Assembly: GCA_963848045.1 (NCBI GenBank)
Contig: CAWKCC010000003.1
Coordinates: 186,001-250,000 of the forward strand
Length of the DNA stretch: 64,000 bases
Direction: 5' to 3'
Source of the DNA: CAVUAT01 sp963848045
GTDB lineage: Bacteria; Actinomycetota; Thermoleophilia; Solirubrobacterales; 70-9
Made by a program: the position numbers and the translations under genes. The notes beneath the pieces were generated by a model, which had not been told where the DNA came from, made no database searches, and saw only the letters and a program-made list of their open reading frames with translations. Shown piece by piece: positions 17,745 through 26,950 of this stretch. The stretch's first letter is position 1. Each line of letters begins with the position of its first letter.

Positions 17745-19241
17745 CTAGGCCGGCGCCGAGGTGCCGGACTCCGCTGAGTCCCCGGACTCCGCTGAGTCCT
17801 CGGACTCCGCTGAGGCGTGGGCCGGCGAGGAGGCCTTTGACTCCGTTGAGGCGCGAGCCGCGGCCAGCAGCTCGGCGATCGAGGCCTCGATCTGGTCGCC
17901 CAGCTCCTCCAGATCGGGCATCGCGTCGTAGTCGGCGATCATGCCGATCTTGACCGAGCCGTTGTAGCTGAAGATCGCGACGGCGAGCGTCTGGTTGGGA
18001 GCGAGGAAGGCGACCGGGATCATCTCCTCCAGCTCCTTGCCCAGCAGGTAGAGCGGGAACTGGGGCCCCGGGACGTTGGTGACCAGCAGGTTGTAGAGGC
18101 GAGTCGAGAAGTGCAGTCGCGAGGAGCGCGCGAGCACGTTTGGCGGGGCGAAGTCCTCGAAGCGCGCGATCGCCTCGGCGCCGAGCGCCTGCTTGGAGTC
18201 CTTCAGATTCTTCATCTGCTCGCTGACGAGGCGCAGCCGCTCGATCGGGTTCTCGCAGTAGGTGGGGAGCCGGGCGACCATGATCGTGATCTTGTTGCCC
18301 GCCTCGCCGCGCTCGTCCTCGGTCCTGACCGAGACCGGCACGGCGCCGCGCAGCTCCAGGCCCGCGGTGCGCACGCTCTTGCTGCGCATCCAGCTACCCA
18401 GCGCTCCGCTGACCACGGCCAGGAAGACGTCGTTGACGGTTCCCCCGAGCGCGTCCTTGATCTCCTTCAGCTGGGCGAGCTGGGTGTCGCGCCAGGTGAC
18501 CCGGCGGTGGGTTCCGATCGCGCCGTTGATCGGGCTCGGGGGAGCCCTGTCGACCGTCCCCCAGAGCACCTCACCGGCTCCCTCCGCGGCCTCGCGCAGC
18601 TCGGCGGCAGCCTCGGCCGGGTCTGCAGCGGCCTGCAGCGAGCGGCGCGCGATCCGGACGGGCGCCTTGACCAGATCCTTGACTCCACGCGCGACGATGT
18701 CCGCATCGGATGGCTCGGGCCCGGGCGCCCACTCCTCATCGGGCTGCGGGATCTCCGCCGGGGCGCGGTCGAGGTCGAAGAGCACGGTGGTGATGTCGAC
18801 GCCGGAGACCCCGTCGACCAGAGCGTGATGGGTCTTGTTGATCAGCGCGAAGCGCCCGCCGCTGAGGCCCTCGATCACCCAGATCTCCCATAGCGGCTTG
18901 GTGCGGTCGAGGCGCTGGGAGAAGACGCGACCCGTCAGCAGCCGCAGCTGCTCGAGCGAGCCCGGCTTCGGCAGGGCCGTGTAGCGCACGTGGTAGTCGA
19001 GGTTGAAGGAGGGGTCGTCCACCCACAGCGGGCGCCCCATCTGCATGCGTGGGAAGGAGAGCTTCTGGCGGTAGCGCGGCACCAGGTGCAGGCGCCGGCC
19101 GATGTGCTCGGTGAAGTCGGCGTGCGTGGGCGCCGGCCCCTCGAAGATCATCACCGCACCGATATGCATGTGCGCCCCGTCCTTCTCCTGCGCGAGAAAG
19201 GAGGCGTCGATCGAGCTGAGGCGGTCCACTACCTGGCTCAT
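17745..19241 (-). CDS. Wax ester synthase / diacylglycerol acyltransferase (WS/DGAT)
   Basis: 498 residues. The acyltransferase catalytic motif HHALVDG is at residues 138-144 (HHxxxDG), preceded by PLWEIWVIEGL. The C-terminal half has the second conserved block NVPGPQFPLYLLG and IFSYNGSVKIGMIADYD. Such enzymes make triacylglycerol or wax esters from acyl-CoA and are common in actinobacteria that store neutral lipid. The last 40 residues are an acidic low-complexity tail (SAESEDSAESGDSAESG) encoded by 18-bp repeats and are not part of the fold. The start ATG 19241 has a purine-rich GGGGGAA 8 nt upstream. Confidence 0.94.
   Translation of the reverse strand: MSQVVDRLSSIDASFLAQEKDGAHMHIGAVMIFEGPAPTHADFTEHIGRRLHLVPRYRQKLSFPRMQMGRPLWVDDPSFNLDYHVRYTALPKPGSLEQLRLLTGRVFSQRLDRTKPLWEIWVIEGLSGGRFALINKTHHALVDGVSGVDITTVLFDLDRAPAEIPQPDEEWAPGPEPSDADIVARGVKDLVKAPVRIARRSLQAAADPAEAAAELREAAEGAGEVLWGTVDRAPPSPINGAIGTHRRVTWRDTQLAQLKEIKDALGGTVNDVFLAVVSGALGSWMRSKSVRTAGLELRGAVPVSVRTEDERGEAGNKITIMVARLPTYCENPIERLRLVSEQMKNLKDSKQALGAEAIARFEDFAPPNVLARSSRLHFSTRLYNLLVTNVPGPQFPLYLLGKELEEMIPVAFLAPNQTLAVAIFSYNGSVKIGMIADYDAMPDLEELGDQIEASIAELLAAARASTESKASSPAHASAESEDSAESGDSAESGTSAPA
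17765..17814 (+). repeat. 18-bp tandem repeat at the 3' end of the WS/DGAT gene
   Basis: Three near-identical copies of CGGACTCCGCTGAGTCCC begin at 17765, 17783 and 17801 (the last is partial) and encode the DSAESG/E tail on the minus strand. A diverged fourth copy (GACTCCGTTGAGG) lies near 17840. Confidence 0.85.
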
Positions 19242-19275
19242 GTTCCCCCAGTGTGGCCGATCCCGGCGGCGGTTG

Positions 19276-21423
19276 CTACCTGATGAACAGCATCTCCGAG
19301 TACTTCGGCAGCGGCCAGAGATCGTCGGGCACGATCTTCTCGAGCTGGTCGGCGACCTTGCGCACCTCGGACATCCTCGCCAGCTGGTTGTCGCGGGCGT
19401 AGAGCGCCAGGTCCAGGCCCTCGACGCCGTCGGGGTACTCGTTGGCCGCCTTGAGCTCGGCCAGCGAGGAGATCAGCTGCTCGACGAGCGGGCGGGTCTC
19501 CGCGTCGACCACGCCCACCTCGGCGTCGTCGATCAGCGCCAGGTACCGGAGCGCGGCCGGCAGGATCATCGTGCGCGCGATCGAGTCGGCCGTCTCGGCC
19601 TCGATGTTGGCGCGAATCACGTACTGCTCGACCCAGACCTCGTAGCGCGACTCGAGCTCGCGCTTGGAGAGCACCTTGTAGCGCTCGAACGCGGACACCG
19701 TCGACTCGGCCAGTACCTCCGGCAGGGCGTCGGGGGTCGTCCTGAGGTTCTTGAGGCCGCGCTTTCCGGCCTCGGCGTGCCACGCCTCGTCGTAGTTGTC
19801 GCCCATGAAGCAGATCTGCCTGTTGGCGGTGTACGTCGCGCTGACCACCTCTTGGACGGCGGCAGCGACATCGGAGCCGGACTGCAGCTTCTGCTCGAGG
19901 CCGTCGGCGAGATCGTCGATCGACTCGGAGACGATCGTGTTGAGGACGGTGTTGGGGAAGGCGAGCGACATGCTCGAGCCGAGCGCGCGGAACTCGAACT
20001 TGTTGCCCGTGAAGGCGAATGGCGAGGTGCGGTTGCGGTCGCCGCCGTGCATCGGCAGCGGCGGCAGCACGCTCGCGCCCAACTCCATGGTCTCGCTCGG
20101 CGTGACCCCGTCGCCCACGCCGGACGCGACCGCCTCGAAGGCCTTCTCCAGCTCGGCGCCGAGGAAGATCGAGATGATCGCCGGCGGCGCCTCGTTGGCG
20201 CCGAGGCGGTGATCCTGGCCGATGTTGGCGACCGAGGCGCGCAGCAGCCCCTGGTGCAGGTTGACCGCCTGGATCACGGCCGCACAGAAGAACATGAAGT
20301 TGACGTTGTCCATCGGCGTGTCGCCGGGCTCAAGCAGGTTGTGGCCGGTGTCGGTGCTCATCGACCAGTTGTTGTGCTTTCCCGAGCCGTTGACGCCTGC
20401 GAACGGCTTCTCGTGCAGCAGGCACACGAGCCCGTACCTGCGCGCCACCTTCTGCATGATCTGCATGGTCAGCTGCTGGTGGTCGGAGCCGACGTTGGAG
20501 TTCTCGAAGATCGGCGCGATCTCGTACTGGCCGGGCGCGACCTCGTTGTGGCGGGTCTTGATCGGAACGCCGAGCTTGGCCAGCTCCAGCTCGAAGTCCA
20601 TGATGCAGGCGAGCACACGCTCGGGGATCGAGCCGAAGTAATGGTCGTCGAGCTCGTGCCCCTTGGGCGGGTAGGTGCCGAACAGGGTGCGGCCGGTCAG
20701 CACCAGGTCGGGACGCGCGTAGTAGTACTGCTCGTCGACCAGGAAGTACTCCTGCTCTGGGCCGACGGTGGTGAAGACGCGCTGGGATTCCTCGTCGCCG
20801 AGCAAGCGCAGCGCGCGGATCGCCGCGTGAGAGAGCGCGTCCATCGAGCGCAGCAGCGGGATCTTGGCGTCGAGCGCCTCGCCCGTCCACGACGCAAACG
20901 CGGTCGGTATGCAGAGCAGGGCGCCGTTGGGATTCTCGAGGATGAAGGCGGGACTGGTGGGGTCCCAGGCCGTATAGCCGCGCGCCTCGAAGGTGGCGCG
21001 GACGCCGCCGGTCGGGAACGAGGAGGCGTCGGGCTCGCCCTGGATCAGCTCCTTGCCCGAGAAGCCGGCCAGCCAGTTGCCCTTGCGGTCGGGTTCGAAG
21101 AAGGAGTCGTGCTTCTCGGCCGTGAGGCCCGTCAGAGGCTGGAACACGTGCGTGAAGTGTGTTGCTCCTCTCGCCAGCGCCCACTTCTTCATGCCCTCGG
21201 CCACCGCGTCGGCGGTCTCGGGGTCGAGTGCCTCGCCTCCCCTCAGGGTCGCCTGAAGCTTCTCGAAGACCTCGAACGGCAGGAGCTCCTCCTGGACCTT
21301 GACCGTGAACACGTCACTGCCGAAGGGGTTGTTGCCCTCGTCGGTCAGGTCGACCGTCCCGAGGGCCTCGCCATTGGAGCTCCAGGTGGCGGCGGTTACG
21401 TTCTGCTGGCGTGTCTTGAGCAT
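19276..21423 (-). CDS. glnN: Glutamine synthetase, type III
   Basis: 715 residues, the size of GSIII and far longer than GSI (about 470). Distinctive segments: VFTVKVQEELLPFEVFEKL near the N-terminus, FEPDRKGNWLAGFSGKELIQGE, GPEQEYFLVDEQYY (glutamate-binding), RHNEVAPGQYEIAPIFENSN, the ATP/metal region NGSGKHNNWSMSTDTG and RTSPFAFTGNKFEFRALGSS. It condenses ammonia and glutamate with ATP. The start is ATG 21423 with AGGAGG 10 nt upstream, which excludes a 45-residue upstream in-frame extension. No PII or ammonium transporter gene is adjacent. Confidence 0.96.
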   Translation of the reverse strand: MLKTRQQNVTAATWSSNGEALGTVDLTDEGNNPFGSDVFTVKVQEELLPFEVFEKLQATLRGGEALDPETADAVAEGMKKWALARGATHFTHVFQPLTGLTAEKHDSFFEPDRKGNWLAGFSGKELIQGEPDASSFPTGGVRATFEARGYTAWDPTSPAFILENPNGALLCIPTAFASWTGEALDAKIPLLRSMDALSHAAIRALRLLGDEESQRVFTTVGPEQEYFLVDEQYYYARPDLVLTGRTLFGTYPPKGHELDDHYFGSIPERVLACIMDFELELAKLGVPIKTRHNEVAPGQYEIAPIFENSNVGSDHQQLTMQIMQKVARRYGLVCLLHEKPFAGVNGSGKHNNWSMSTDTGHNLLEPGDTPMDNVNFMFFCAAVIQAVNLHQGLLRASVANIGQDHRLGANEAPPAIISIFLGAELEKAFEAVASGVGDGVTPSETMELGASVLPPLPMHGGDRNRTSPFAFTGNKFEFRALGSSMSLAFPNTVLNTIVSESIDDLADGLEQKLQSGSDVAAAVQEVVSATYTANRQICFMGDNYDEAWHAEAGKRGLKNLRTTPDALPEVLAESTVSAFERYKVLSKRELESRYEVWVEQYVIRANIEAETADSIARTMILPAALRYLALIDDAEVGVVDAETRPLVEQLISSLAELKAANEYPDGVEGLDLALYARDNQLARMSEVRKVADQLEKIVPDDLWPLPKYSEMLFIR

Positions 21424-21662
21424 TGTCCGAGAGGCCTCCTGAGTAGCAAGACGACGCGCCACGATGGGCGCGCCGCGGTTGATCGCGCGAACTGGGGGAG
21501 GTCGCAAGATAGCGGCATCACTCCCGGTCGGGTTGTCCATTCGTACAGACCTGCTCACCGCTGTTTCGCCCGGCGGGCTACGGCTGCCGGCAGCTTCGCA
21601 TCCCCTTGGGCGCCCCGGACGGCAAGTCCGTGATGGGCAAGGTGGGCGCGACCGCCACGCCT

Positions 21663-24209
21663 CTACTCGTAGGCGAGCGCTTCGAGCACGTCCAGCTTGG
21701 AGGCTCGGCGCGCCGGGCCGATGGCGGCGAGCACGCCGGCGATCGCCGCCAGCACCAGCAGCACCAGCAGGGTGGCGACCGGGAACTTGAGCACGAAGCC
21801 CTCATCCGCGAGCGGCCGGCTGACCAGCACCGCGAAGATGACGCCCAGGATCAGCCCCAAGACGGCGCCGATCAGAGCCGTGATCACCGCCTCGTAGCGG
21901 ATGATCCGCCGCACCTGGCGCCGTGACATCCCGACGGCCCGCAGCAGTCCCAGCTCGCGGGTGCGCTCGTAGATCGAGAGAGCCAGCGTGTTGACGATCC
22001 CGAACAGCGAGACGATCACGGCAAGTGCGAGCAGGGCGTAGACGACGCCGAGGAGCTGGTTCAGCTGGTTCCCGATCGAGTCCTTCAGCTCCTGGCGGTT
22101 CTGGGTCTCGATCGTGGGGAATCCGGAGTCGACGATTGCCTCGATCTGCTTCCTGGTTGCGGCCTCGTCGGCCCCGTCGGCGAGCCTGACGAACACGTTC
22201 GAGGCGTTTTCGCCCTCGCCATAGGCGGCGGCGTTCACGCCGGATGCGAAGTAGTCGCCGAAGAAGTCCGTCTTGTCCTTGACCGTGCCCGTCACCGTGT
22301 ACTCGATCTGCCGGCCCGAAGCGGTGGTGACCTTGAAGGCGTCCCCGACCGCAAGGCCCTGGTCCCTGGCCCAGTTGTCGTCGGCCACGGCGTCCGTTGG
22401 TCCCAGCGCGGCGGCGACCTGGGGCGAGCCCTCCTGCCAATTGAAGTCGAAGACCTCGTTGACGGTCGCCGGGTCGACCAGCGAGACGTACTTGTCCTCG
22501 CCTCCGATCCGGGCCTGCGTGTAGCGGTACTTGGACACCGCGCGCACACCCTCGACGCCGCCGATCGCAGTGGCGGCCTGCGCCGGGATGTCGGAGAAGC
22601 CGTCGGTGTTCGACAGCAGCAGGTCGGCGGTGATCCCCTCGTCGATGGCCTCGTCGATCGAGCCCTTCAGCCCGGCGGCGAAGACGGTCACGAAGGAGAC
22701 CAGCGCCAGCCCGATCATCAGGGCGGCGGCCGTGGTCGCCGTTCGGCCCGGGTTGCGGACCGAGTTCTCGCGCGCCAGCAGCCCCGAGATGCCCCGCAGC
22801 CGCTCGAGCGGTCGCCCGACGAGCGAGGCCAGTGGGCGCACCAGCCGGGGGCTGAGCAGGGCGACGCCGATGAACACGGTCGCGGCGCCGATCCCCACCC
22901 AGGCCTCGCCCGGGCTGAGGCCGCCGAACAGGGCCAGCGCCATCAGCGCGATGCCGATCGCGGACAGCGCGATTCCGGCCAGGTCGCGGCGTCGTCGCCC
23001 GCCGCTGGTCTCGAGCACGGCGCCCTCCTGCAGGCCCGTCACCGGCGGTACCCGCGTCGCCCGCAGAGCCGGGATCAACGCGGCCAGCACCGCCAGGCCC
23101 GTGCCCAGCAGCAGGGCGGTGACGAACGTTCGCGTCTCGACCACGGTCCCCTCGTTGGGCAGGTCGACCTCCAGCACGTCGAAGAGGAGGCCGATCACCG
23201 GGGCGAAGGCGATCCCCGCGAGCAGCCCCAGGATCGATGCCCCCAGCCCGATCGCAAAGGCCTCGACGATCACCGAGTTGATGATCTGGCGGCGGTTGGC
23301 GCCGAGGGTGCGCAGCATCGCGAACTCGCGGGTGCGCTGGGCGACCGTGATCGAGAAGGTGTTGAAGATCAGGAAGGCGGCGACGAACAGCGATACCCCG
23401 GCGAACACGAGCAGCGCGGTCTTGAGGATGCCGATGAAATCGGCGGCCTCGTCCTGCTGGGACTGGGTGTTCTGCTCGCCGGTCTCGACCTCGGCCGACG
23501 CGGGCAGGGCGGCCGCTATGCGCTTGGCCAGCGTCTCCTGGTCGAGGCCGTCGGCCGCGGCCACGGATATCTGGTCGAGCCGGCCCTGCTTGCCGGTGAT
23601 CCGCTGCGCCTCGGGCAGGGTGAGCAGCGCGATGCTGGCGCCGCCGAAGGACTCGACGTCGCCGAGCGTCGCCACGCCCACCAGCGTGTACTGGCGGGCC
23701 TCCTGCTTGCCCGCCAGGGTCACCTGATCGCCGACCTCATAGCCCCCGCGCTCGGCGGCGGCCTTGTCGATCACGACCTCGTCGTCGGACTGCGGAGGCC
23801 GCCCCTCGGGGTACTCGAGCGGGTCGAACCGCTCCAGCGTGGTGGAAAAGGCGAAGGTCGGCGCTCCGCCGCCGCCGATCCGCTCGCCGTCCGCGCCGAT
23901 GATCGCGACCTGCGGGTCCGAGATGCCGCCGTCGGCGGCGGCGACCCCGGGAACGCCGCGCACCGTCCCCAGCACGGAGGCGTCCAGCGGCGGCTCGGTG
24001 CCGTCGTCGGTGCTGACCGCCTCCTTCGAGGTGACGACGGCATCGACGCCCTGGTTCGACTCGACGAAGATCTTGTCGAAGGACTGCTCGATCGTGTCCG
24101 TGAGCACGTAGGTGCCCGTGACCATCATCACCCCGAGCACGATCGCCAGCGAGGTGAGGATGGTGCGGAGCTTGCGCGCACCCAGATTGCGCAGCGCGAT
24201 CGATGTCAA
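21663..24209 (-). CDS. MacB/FtsX-type ABC transporter permease
   Basis: 848 residues. One N-terminal membrane helix (LRTILTSLAIVLGVMMVTGTYVL) is followed by a large extracytoplasmic MacB-PCD-like domain, then a block of helices with the FtsX motif (LRTLGANRRQIINSVIVEAFAIGLGAS), a central connecting block, a second extracytoplasmic domain and a second FtsX block (LRAVGMSRRQVRRIIRYEAVITALIGAVLG). The duplicated arrangement is that of actinobacterial LolCDE/MacB-like exporters. Its start overlaps the stop of the ATPase gene by ATGA (24206-24209). Likely moves lipids, lipoproteins or peptides across the envelope; substrate unknown. Confidence 0.92.
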   Translation of the reverse strand: MTSIALRNLGARKLRTILTSLAIVLGVMMVTGTYVLTDTIEQSFDKIFVESNQGVDAVVTSKEAVSTDDGTEPPLDASVLGTVRGVPGVAAADGGISDPQVAIIGADGERIGGGGAPTFAFSTTLERFDPLEYPEGRPPQSDDEVVIDKAAAERGGYEVGDQVTLAGKQEARQYTLVGVATLGDVESFGGASIALLTLPEAQRITGKQGRLDQISVAAADGLDQETLAKRIAAALPASAEVETGEQNTQSQQDEAADFIGILKTALLVFAGVSLFVAAFLIFNTFSITVAQRTREFAMLRTLGANRRQIINSVIVEAFAIGLGASILGLLAGIAFAPVIGLLFDVLEVDLPNEGTVVETRTFVTALLLGTGLAVLAALIPALRATRVPPVTGLQEGAVLETSGGRRRRDLAGIALSAIGIALMALALFGGLSPGEAWVGIGAATVFIGVALLSPRLVRPLASLVGRPLERLRGISGLLARENSVRNPGRTATTAAALMIGLALVSFVTVFAAGLKGSIDEAIDEGITADLLLSNTDGFSDIPAQAATAIGGVEGVRAVSKYRYTQARIGGEDKYVSLVDPATVNEVFDFNWQEGSPQVAAALGPTDAVADDNWARDQGLAVGDAFKVTTASGRQIEYTVTGTVKDKTDFFGDYFASGVNAAAYGEGENASNVFVRLADGADEAATRKQIEAIVDSGFPTIETQNRQELKDSIGNQLNQLLGVVYALLALAVIVSLFGIVNTLALSIYERTRELGLLRAVGMSRRQVRRIIRYEAVITALIGAVLGLILGVIFAVLVSRPLADEGFVLKFPVATLLVLLVLAAIAGVLAAIGPARRASKLDVLEALAYE

Positions 24210-24937
24210 GCCGAGACCTGCTTCATCAGGTCGAGCACCTGCTCTGCGCTGGTGGCGTCCTCGTCCCTGACGATCCTGCCGTCCACCAGCACCACCACCC
24301 GGTCGGCGATCGCCGCGGCGTGCGCGTCGTGGGTGACCATGACCACGGTCTGGCCGAACTCGTCCACCGCTCGCCGCAGCAGGGCCAGCACCTCGTCGCT
24401 CGACTTGGAATCGAGGTTGCCGGTGGGCTCGTCGGCGAAGACGACGGTGGGCTTCGACATCAGCGCCCGCGCCACGGCGACCCGCTGCTGCTGGCCTCCG
24501 GAGAGCTCAGAGGGACGGTGGCCGAGGCGGTCGCCGAGCTCGACCGCGTCGACGAGCTGCCGCTCGAACTCTGGATCGGGTTCACGGCCGGCGAGCGACA
24601 GGGGAAGCAGGATGTTCTCCTTGGCGGTGAGCACCGGCAGCAGATTGAAGAACTGGAAGACGAAGCCGATCTTGTCGCGCCGCAGCTCGGTCAGCTCGGC
24701 GTCGTCGAGCTCGCTGAGCTCCGCGCCGTCGACCTGGATATGGCCTGAGCTGGGCCGGTCGAGGCCGGCGAGCAGGTGCATCAGGGTGGACTTGCCCGAG
24801 CCGGACGGCCCCATGATGGCCGTGAAGCGCCCCTTCGGGAACTCGGTGGTGACGCCGTCCAGCGCCCGGACGGCGGTGTCGCCCTCTCCGAAGACGCGAA
24901 CCAGGCTCTCGCTGGCGACTATCGGGGATTCACTCAA
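24206..24937 (-). CDS. ABC transporter ATP-binding protein (LolD/MacB type)
   Basis: 243 residues: Walker A GPSGSGKSTLMHLLAGLD, Q-loop FVFQFFNLLPVLTAKENILLP, signature ELSGGQQQRVAVARAL, Walker B VVFADEPTGNLDSKSSDEVL and H-loop VMVTHDAHAAAIADR. These are the hallmarks of the MacB/LolD subfamily. Translation starts at TTG 24937 behind GAGGAG. It is translationally coupled to the large permease, giving a two-gene exporter. Confidence 0.94.
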   Translation of the reverse strand: MSESPIVASESLVRVFGEGDTAVRALDGVTTEFPKGRFTAIMGPSGSGKSTLMHLLAGLDRPSSGHIQVDGAELSELDDAELTELRRDKIGFVFQFFNLLPVLTAKENILLPLSLAGREPDPEFERQLVDAVELGDRLGHRPSELSGGQQQRVAVARALMSKPTVVFADEPTGNLDSKSSDEVLALLRRAVDEFGQTVVMVTHDAHAAAIADRVVVLVDGRIVRDEDATSAEQVLDLMKQVSA

Positions 24938-24979
24938 GCTCGACTCCTCTTCTCGGCATCCGTGATCGTCGTGGAAACC

Positions 24980-25005
24980 CTAAGGGGTGCGCCTAAGGGG
25001 TGCGC
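24980..25005 (+). repeat. 13-bp tandem direct repeat upstream of the exporter operon
   Basis: CTAAGGGGTGCGC occurs twice head-to-tail (24980-24992 and 24993-25005). A short run of GGTCC/GGTCG pentamers follows at 25038-25064. It lies in the divergent promoter region between 24937 and 25116 and could be a regulator binding site. Confidence 0.6.
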
Positions 25006-25115
25006 GCCGCGGGCGGCGCCGGGATCAGGTGAGACCTGGTCCGGTCCGGTCGGGTCGGGTCGGGCGCCGCCGAGGTTTAGCTGCGCTTCAAAGTGCGCCG
25101 CGACGATCCCGATGG

Positions 25116-25589
25116 ATGCGCGCCACGGCCTCCGCCAAGACTCCCGCGATCAGACGCGCGGCAACGGCGCTCGCGCTCGCGCTCGTGGCTCTCCTCACCG
25201 TCGCGACGGCCGGCGCCGAGGGCGCGGCCAGGGGATCGAAGCTGAAGCTCGAGCGGAACTCCGAGTACGGACCGATCCTCGTCAACGGCAAGGGCAAGGC
25301 GCTCTACCTGTTCACCAAGGAGGGGGGCCGGAGGTCGAAGTGCTACGGCGACTGCGCCGTCGCCTGGCCCCCGTACCTGACTCGTGGCAAGCCGGTCGCG
25401 GGCAAGGGCCTGAAGCGCAAGCGCCTCGGGACGACGCGGCGCGACGATGGCACCCGCCAGGTGACCTACCGCGGTCACCCGCTCTACTTCTACCGGCACG
25501 ACACGCCGAAGCTGATCCTCTGCCAGGACGTATTCGAGTTCGGCGGTCTTTGGCTGCTCGTCGACCGCCGCGGCAAAGCGGTCCGCTAG
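25116..25589 (+). CDS. Exported protein of the 'secreted repeat' lipoprotein_15 family (PF03640-like)
   Basis: 157 residues from the ATG at 25116. A signal peptide is clear (AALALALVALLTVATAGAEG region) but there is no lipobox Cys. The mature part has two copies of the family pattern: YGPILVNGKGKALYLFTKEGG followed by KCYGDCAVAWPPYL, and a second unit VTYRGHPLYFYRHDTPK. Function of the family is unknown; members are extracytoplasmic and sometimes found near electron-transfer proteins. Longer in-frame starts upstream translate as Arg/Gly-rich nonsense and were rejected. Confidence 0.85.
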   Translation: MRATASAKTPAIRRAATALALALVALLTVATAGAEGAARGSKLKLERNSEYGPILVNGKGKALYLFTKEGGRRSKCYGDCAVAWPPYLTRGKPVAGKGLKRKRLGTTRRDDGTRQVTYRGHPLYFYRHDTPKLILCQDVFEFGGLWLLVDRRGKAVR

Positions 25590-25595
25590 CTTCGC

Positions 25596-26255
25596 TCAGG
25601 CGCCGCCGAGGAACTCGTCGGCGCGCTCGGGCTTCCAGCGCGAGGCGATCGCCTGGAAGGGGATGGTGCCGAACCAGGCGAGCACGGCAAGCGTGGTGCT
25701 GATGAAGGCGAGCGGGATCGAGAGCAGGAAGAACAGCACCGGCGACAGGGAGACCATCGCCCCCCAGCGGAAGACGTCGGCCGGCATCCGTTCCCGCAGC
25801 AGCCCGTGGCGCTGCGCGAGGGCGAACATCACCACCTCCATGCCGCTGACGGCCGCGACGTTGACCGCGTAGACGGCGATCGAGAGGGGGTTGTCGAAGA
25901 AGTTGCCCAGCAGCGCGGTGGGAAAGGGCAGGAAGGCGATCAGCGCCAGGTAGAGCAGGTTGGTCGCGATCAGCCCGTTGTCGATGCGGTCGAGGCGGGA
26001 GAAGAACTGGTGGTGGGCGACCCAGTAGCGGCCGATTACGGCGAAGCTGATGAAAAAGCTGATCAGGCTCCCGCCCTGGTCGTTGAGGGCGTCGGCGAGC
26101 TCGCTGACGCTGTCGGGATCGGCCAGGTCGGGCACCTCGATGCCGACCACGAGCAGGGTCATCGCGATCGCGAAGAGGCCGTCGCTGAAGGTGAGCACCC
26201 GTCCGAACTCGACGCTCTTGTGCGAGTAGCCGGGGGAGCGGCCCTCCTCTGTCAC
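25596..26255 (-). CDS. TMEM175/DUF1211 family membrane protein (putative K+ channel)
   Basis: 219 residues with about six membrane helices. The N-terminal helix contains VLTFSDGLFAIAMTLLVVGIEVP, the RxxxFSDG signature of TMEM175-type potassium channels. In bacteria each protomer has six helices and four assemble into a pore. Other helices: SFFISFAVIGRYWVAHHQFF, LLYLALIAFLPFPTALLG, VLFFLLSIPLAFISTTLAVLAW. The GTG start at 26255 immediately follows the stop of the upstream gene (26256-26258), indicating termination-reinitiation coupling. Confidence 0.9.
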   Translation of the reverse strand: MTEEGRSPGYSHKSVEFGRVLTFSDGLFAIAMTLLVVGIEVPDLADPDSVSELADALNDQGGSLISFFISFAVIGRYWVAHHQFFSRLDRIDNGLIATNLLYLALIAFLPFPTALLGNFFDNPLSIAVYAVNVAAVSGMEVVMFALAQRHGLLRERMPADVFRWGAMVSLSPVLFFLLSIPLAFISTTLAVLAWFGTIPFQAIASRWKPERADEFLGGA

Positions 26256-26936
26256 CTAGATGCCCAGGTCGCGCATCACCCCGGGCTTCAGTGAGCCCAG
26301 CATTACGAAGCCGGGATAGGGGAGGTCGAAGGGGTTGGCCCTGATGCCGACGTGGCTGCCCTCGGGCACCTTGCCCTCGAAGCTCCGGCCGAGATCGATC
26401 GCCGCCTCCTCGCTGGGGCAGCCCACCAGGACGTAGCGGAAGCGCCGCTTGACGGGGAGCCCTCGCTTGATCAGCTGATCGGCGAGCTTGCGTGTGGCCT
26501 GCACGCTCTGCAGGTCGATCACGACCTCCCAGGGATGCTCGCCCGACTCGATGCGCTTGCGCTCGGTGCGCCACTCCTCGGCGTCGAGCTCGCGGTTCGA
26601 CTCGGGCAGCGGCTCGGTGGCGGGGCGCCATGCCTCCGCTGCGGGGTGCCAGCGCTTCAGCTCGACCTCGCCCGCGAGCTCCTCGGACTCCATCAGCTCA
26701 CGCACCACCCGCTCGGCCTCGCGCGCGCTCTGCTCGTGCCAGGCGTAGAGGAAGAGCTGCTGTCCGTCCCTGGTCACGATCACGCTGCCGCCGAGGCGCT
26801 CGCGCGCCTCGTTGTCGAGGTCGAGGCCGTGCAGGCGCTCGCCGAGGCTGGTGTGGCCCTCCTCGCCGCCCGCGGTGAGCCTCACCTCGACGCGCCATTC
26901 GTCGCGCTCGTGTTGCTCGGGTGCTTGCTCGGCCAT
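26256..26936 (-). CDS. Hypothetical soluble protein, two-domain, unknown function
   Basis: 226 residues, no membrane segment. The N-terminal half (WRVEVRLTAGGEEGHTSLGERLHG, GSVIVTRDGQQLFLYAWHEQS, EAERVVRELMESEEL) looks like a ferredoxin-like fold, and the C-terminal half (WEVVIDLQSVQATRKLADQL, RFRYVLVGCPSEEAAIDLGRS, GSHVGIR) looks like a second copy of a similar fold; this is a visual impression only. The ATG at 26936 is preceded at 8 nt by TAGGGT, a leaderless-type -10, which rejects the longer in-frame reading running back to 27329. Cotranscribed with the TMEM175-like channel. Confidence 0.72.
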   Translation of the reverse strand: MAEQAPEQHERDEWRVEVRLTAGGEEGHTSLGERLHGLDLDNEARERLGGSVIVTRDGQQLFLYAWHEQSAREAERVVRELMESEELAGEVELKRWHPAAEAWRPATEPLPESNRELDAEEWRTERKRIESGEHPWEVVIDLQSVQATRKLADQLIKRGLPVKRRFRYVLVGCPSEEAAIDLGRSFEGKVPEGSHVGIRANPFDLPYPGFVMLGSLKPGVMRDLGI

Positions 26937-26944
26937 CGCGGCGA

Positions 26945-26950
26945 ACCCTA
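26945..26950 (-). promoter_or_regulatory. Leaderless-type -10 element for the 26256 gene
   Basis: TAGGGT, 8-nt spacer, ATG 26936. Confidence 0.45.

Noticed and set aside
19102..21633. 843-residue plus-strand ORF opposite glutamine synthetase and WS/DGAT
   Set aside because: A high-GC shadow: Gly/Arg/Val/Leu-rich with no domain, antisense to a well-recognised type III glutamine synthetase.
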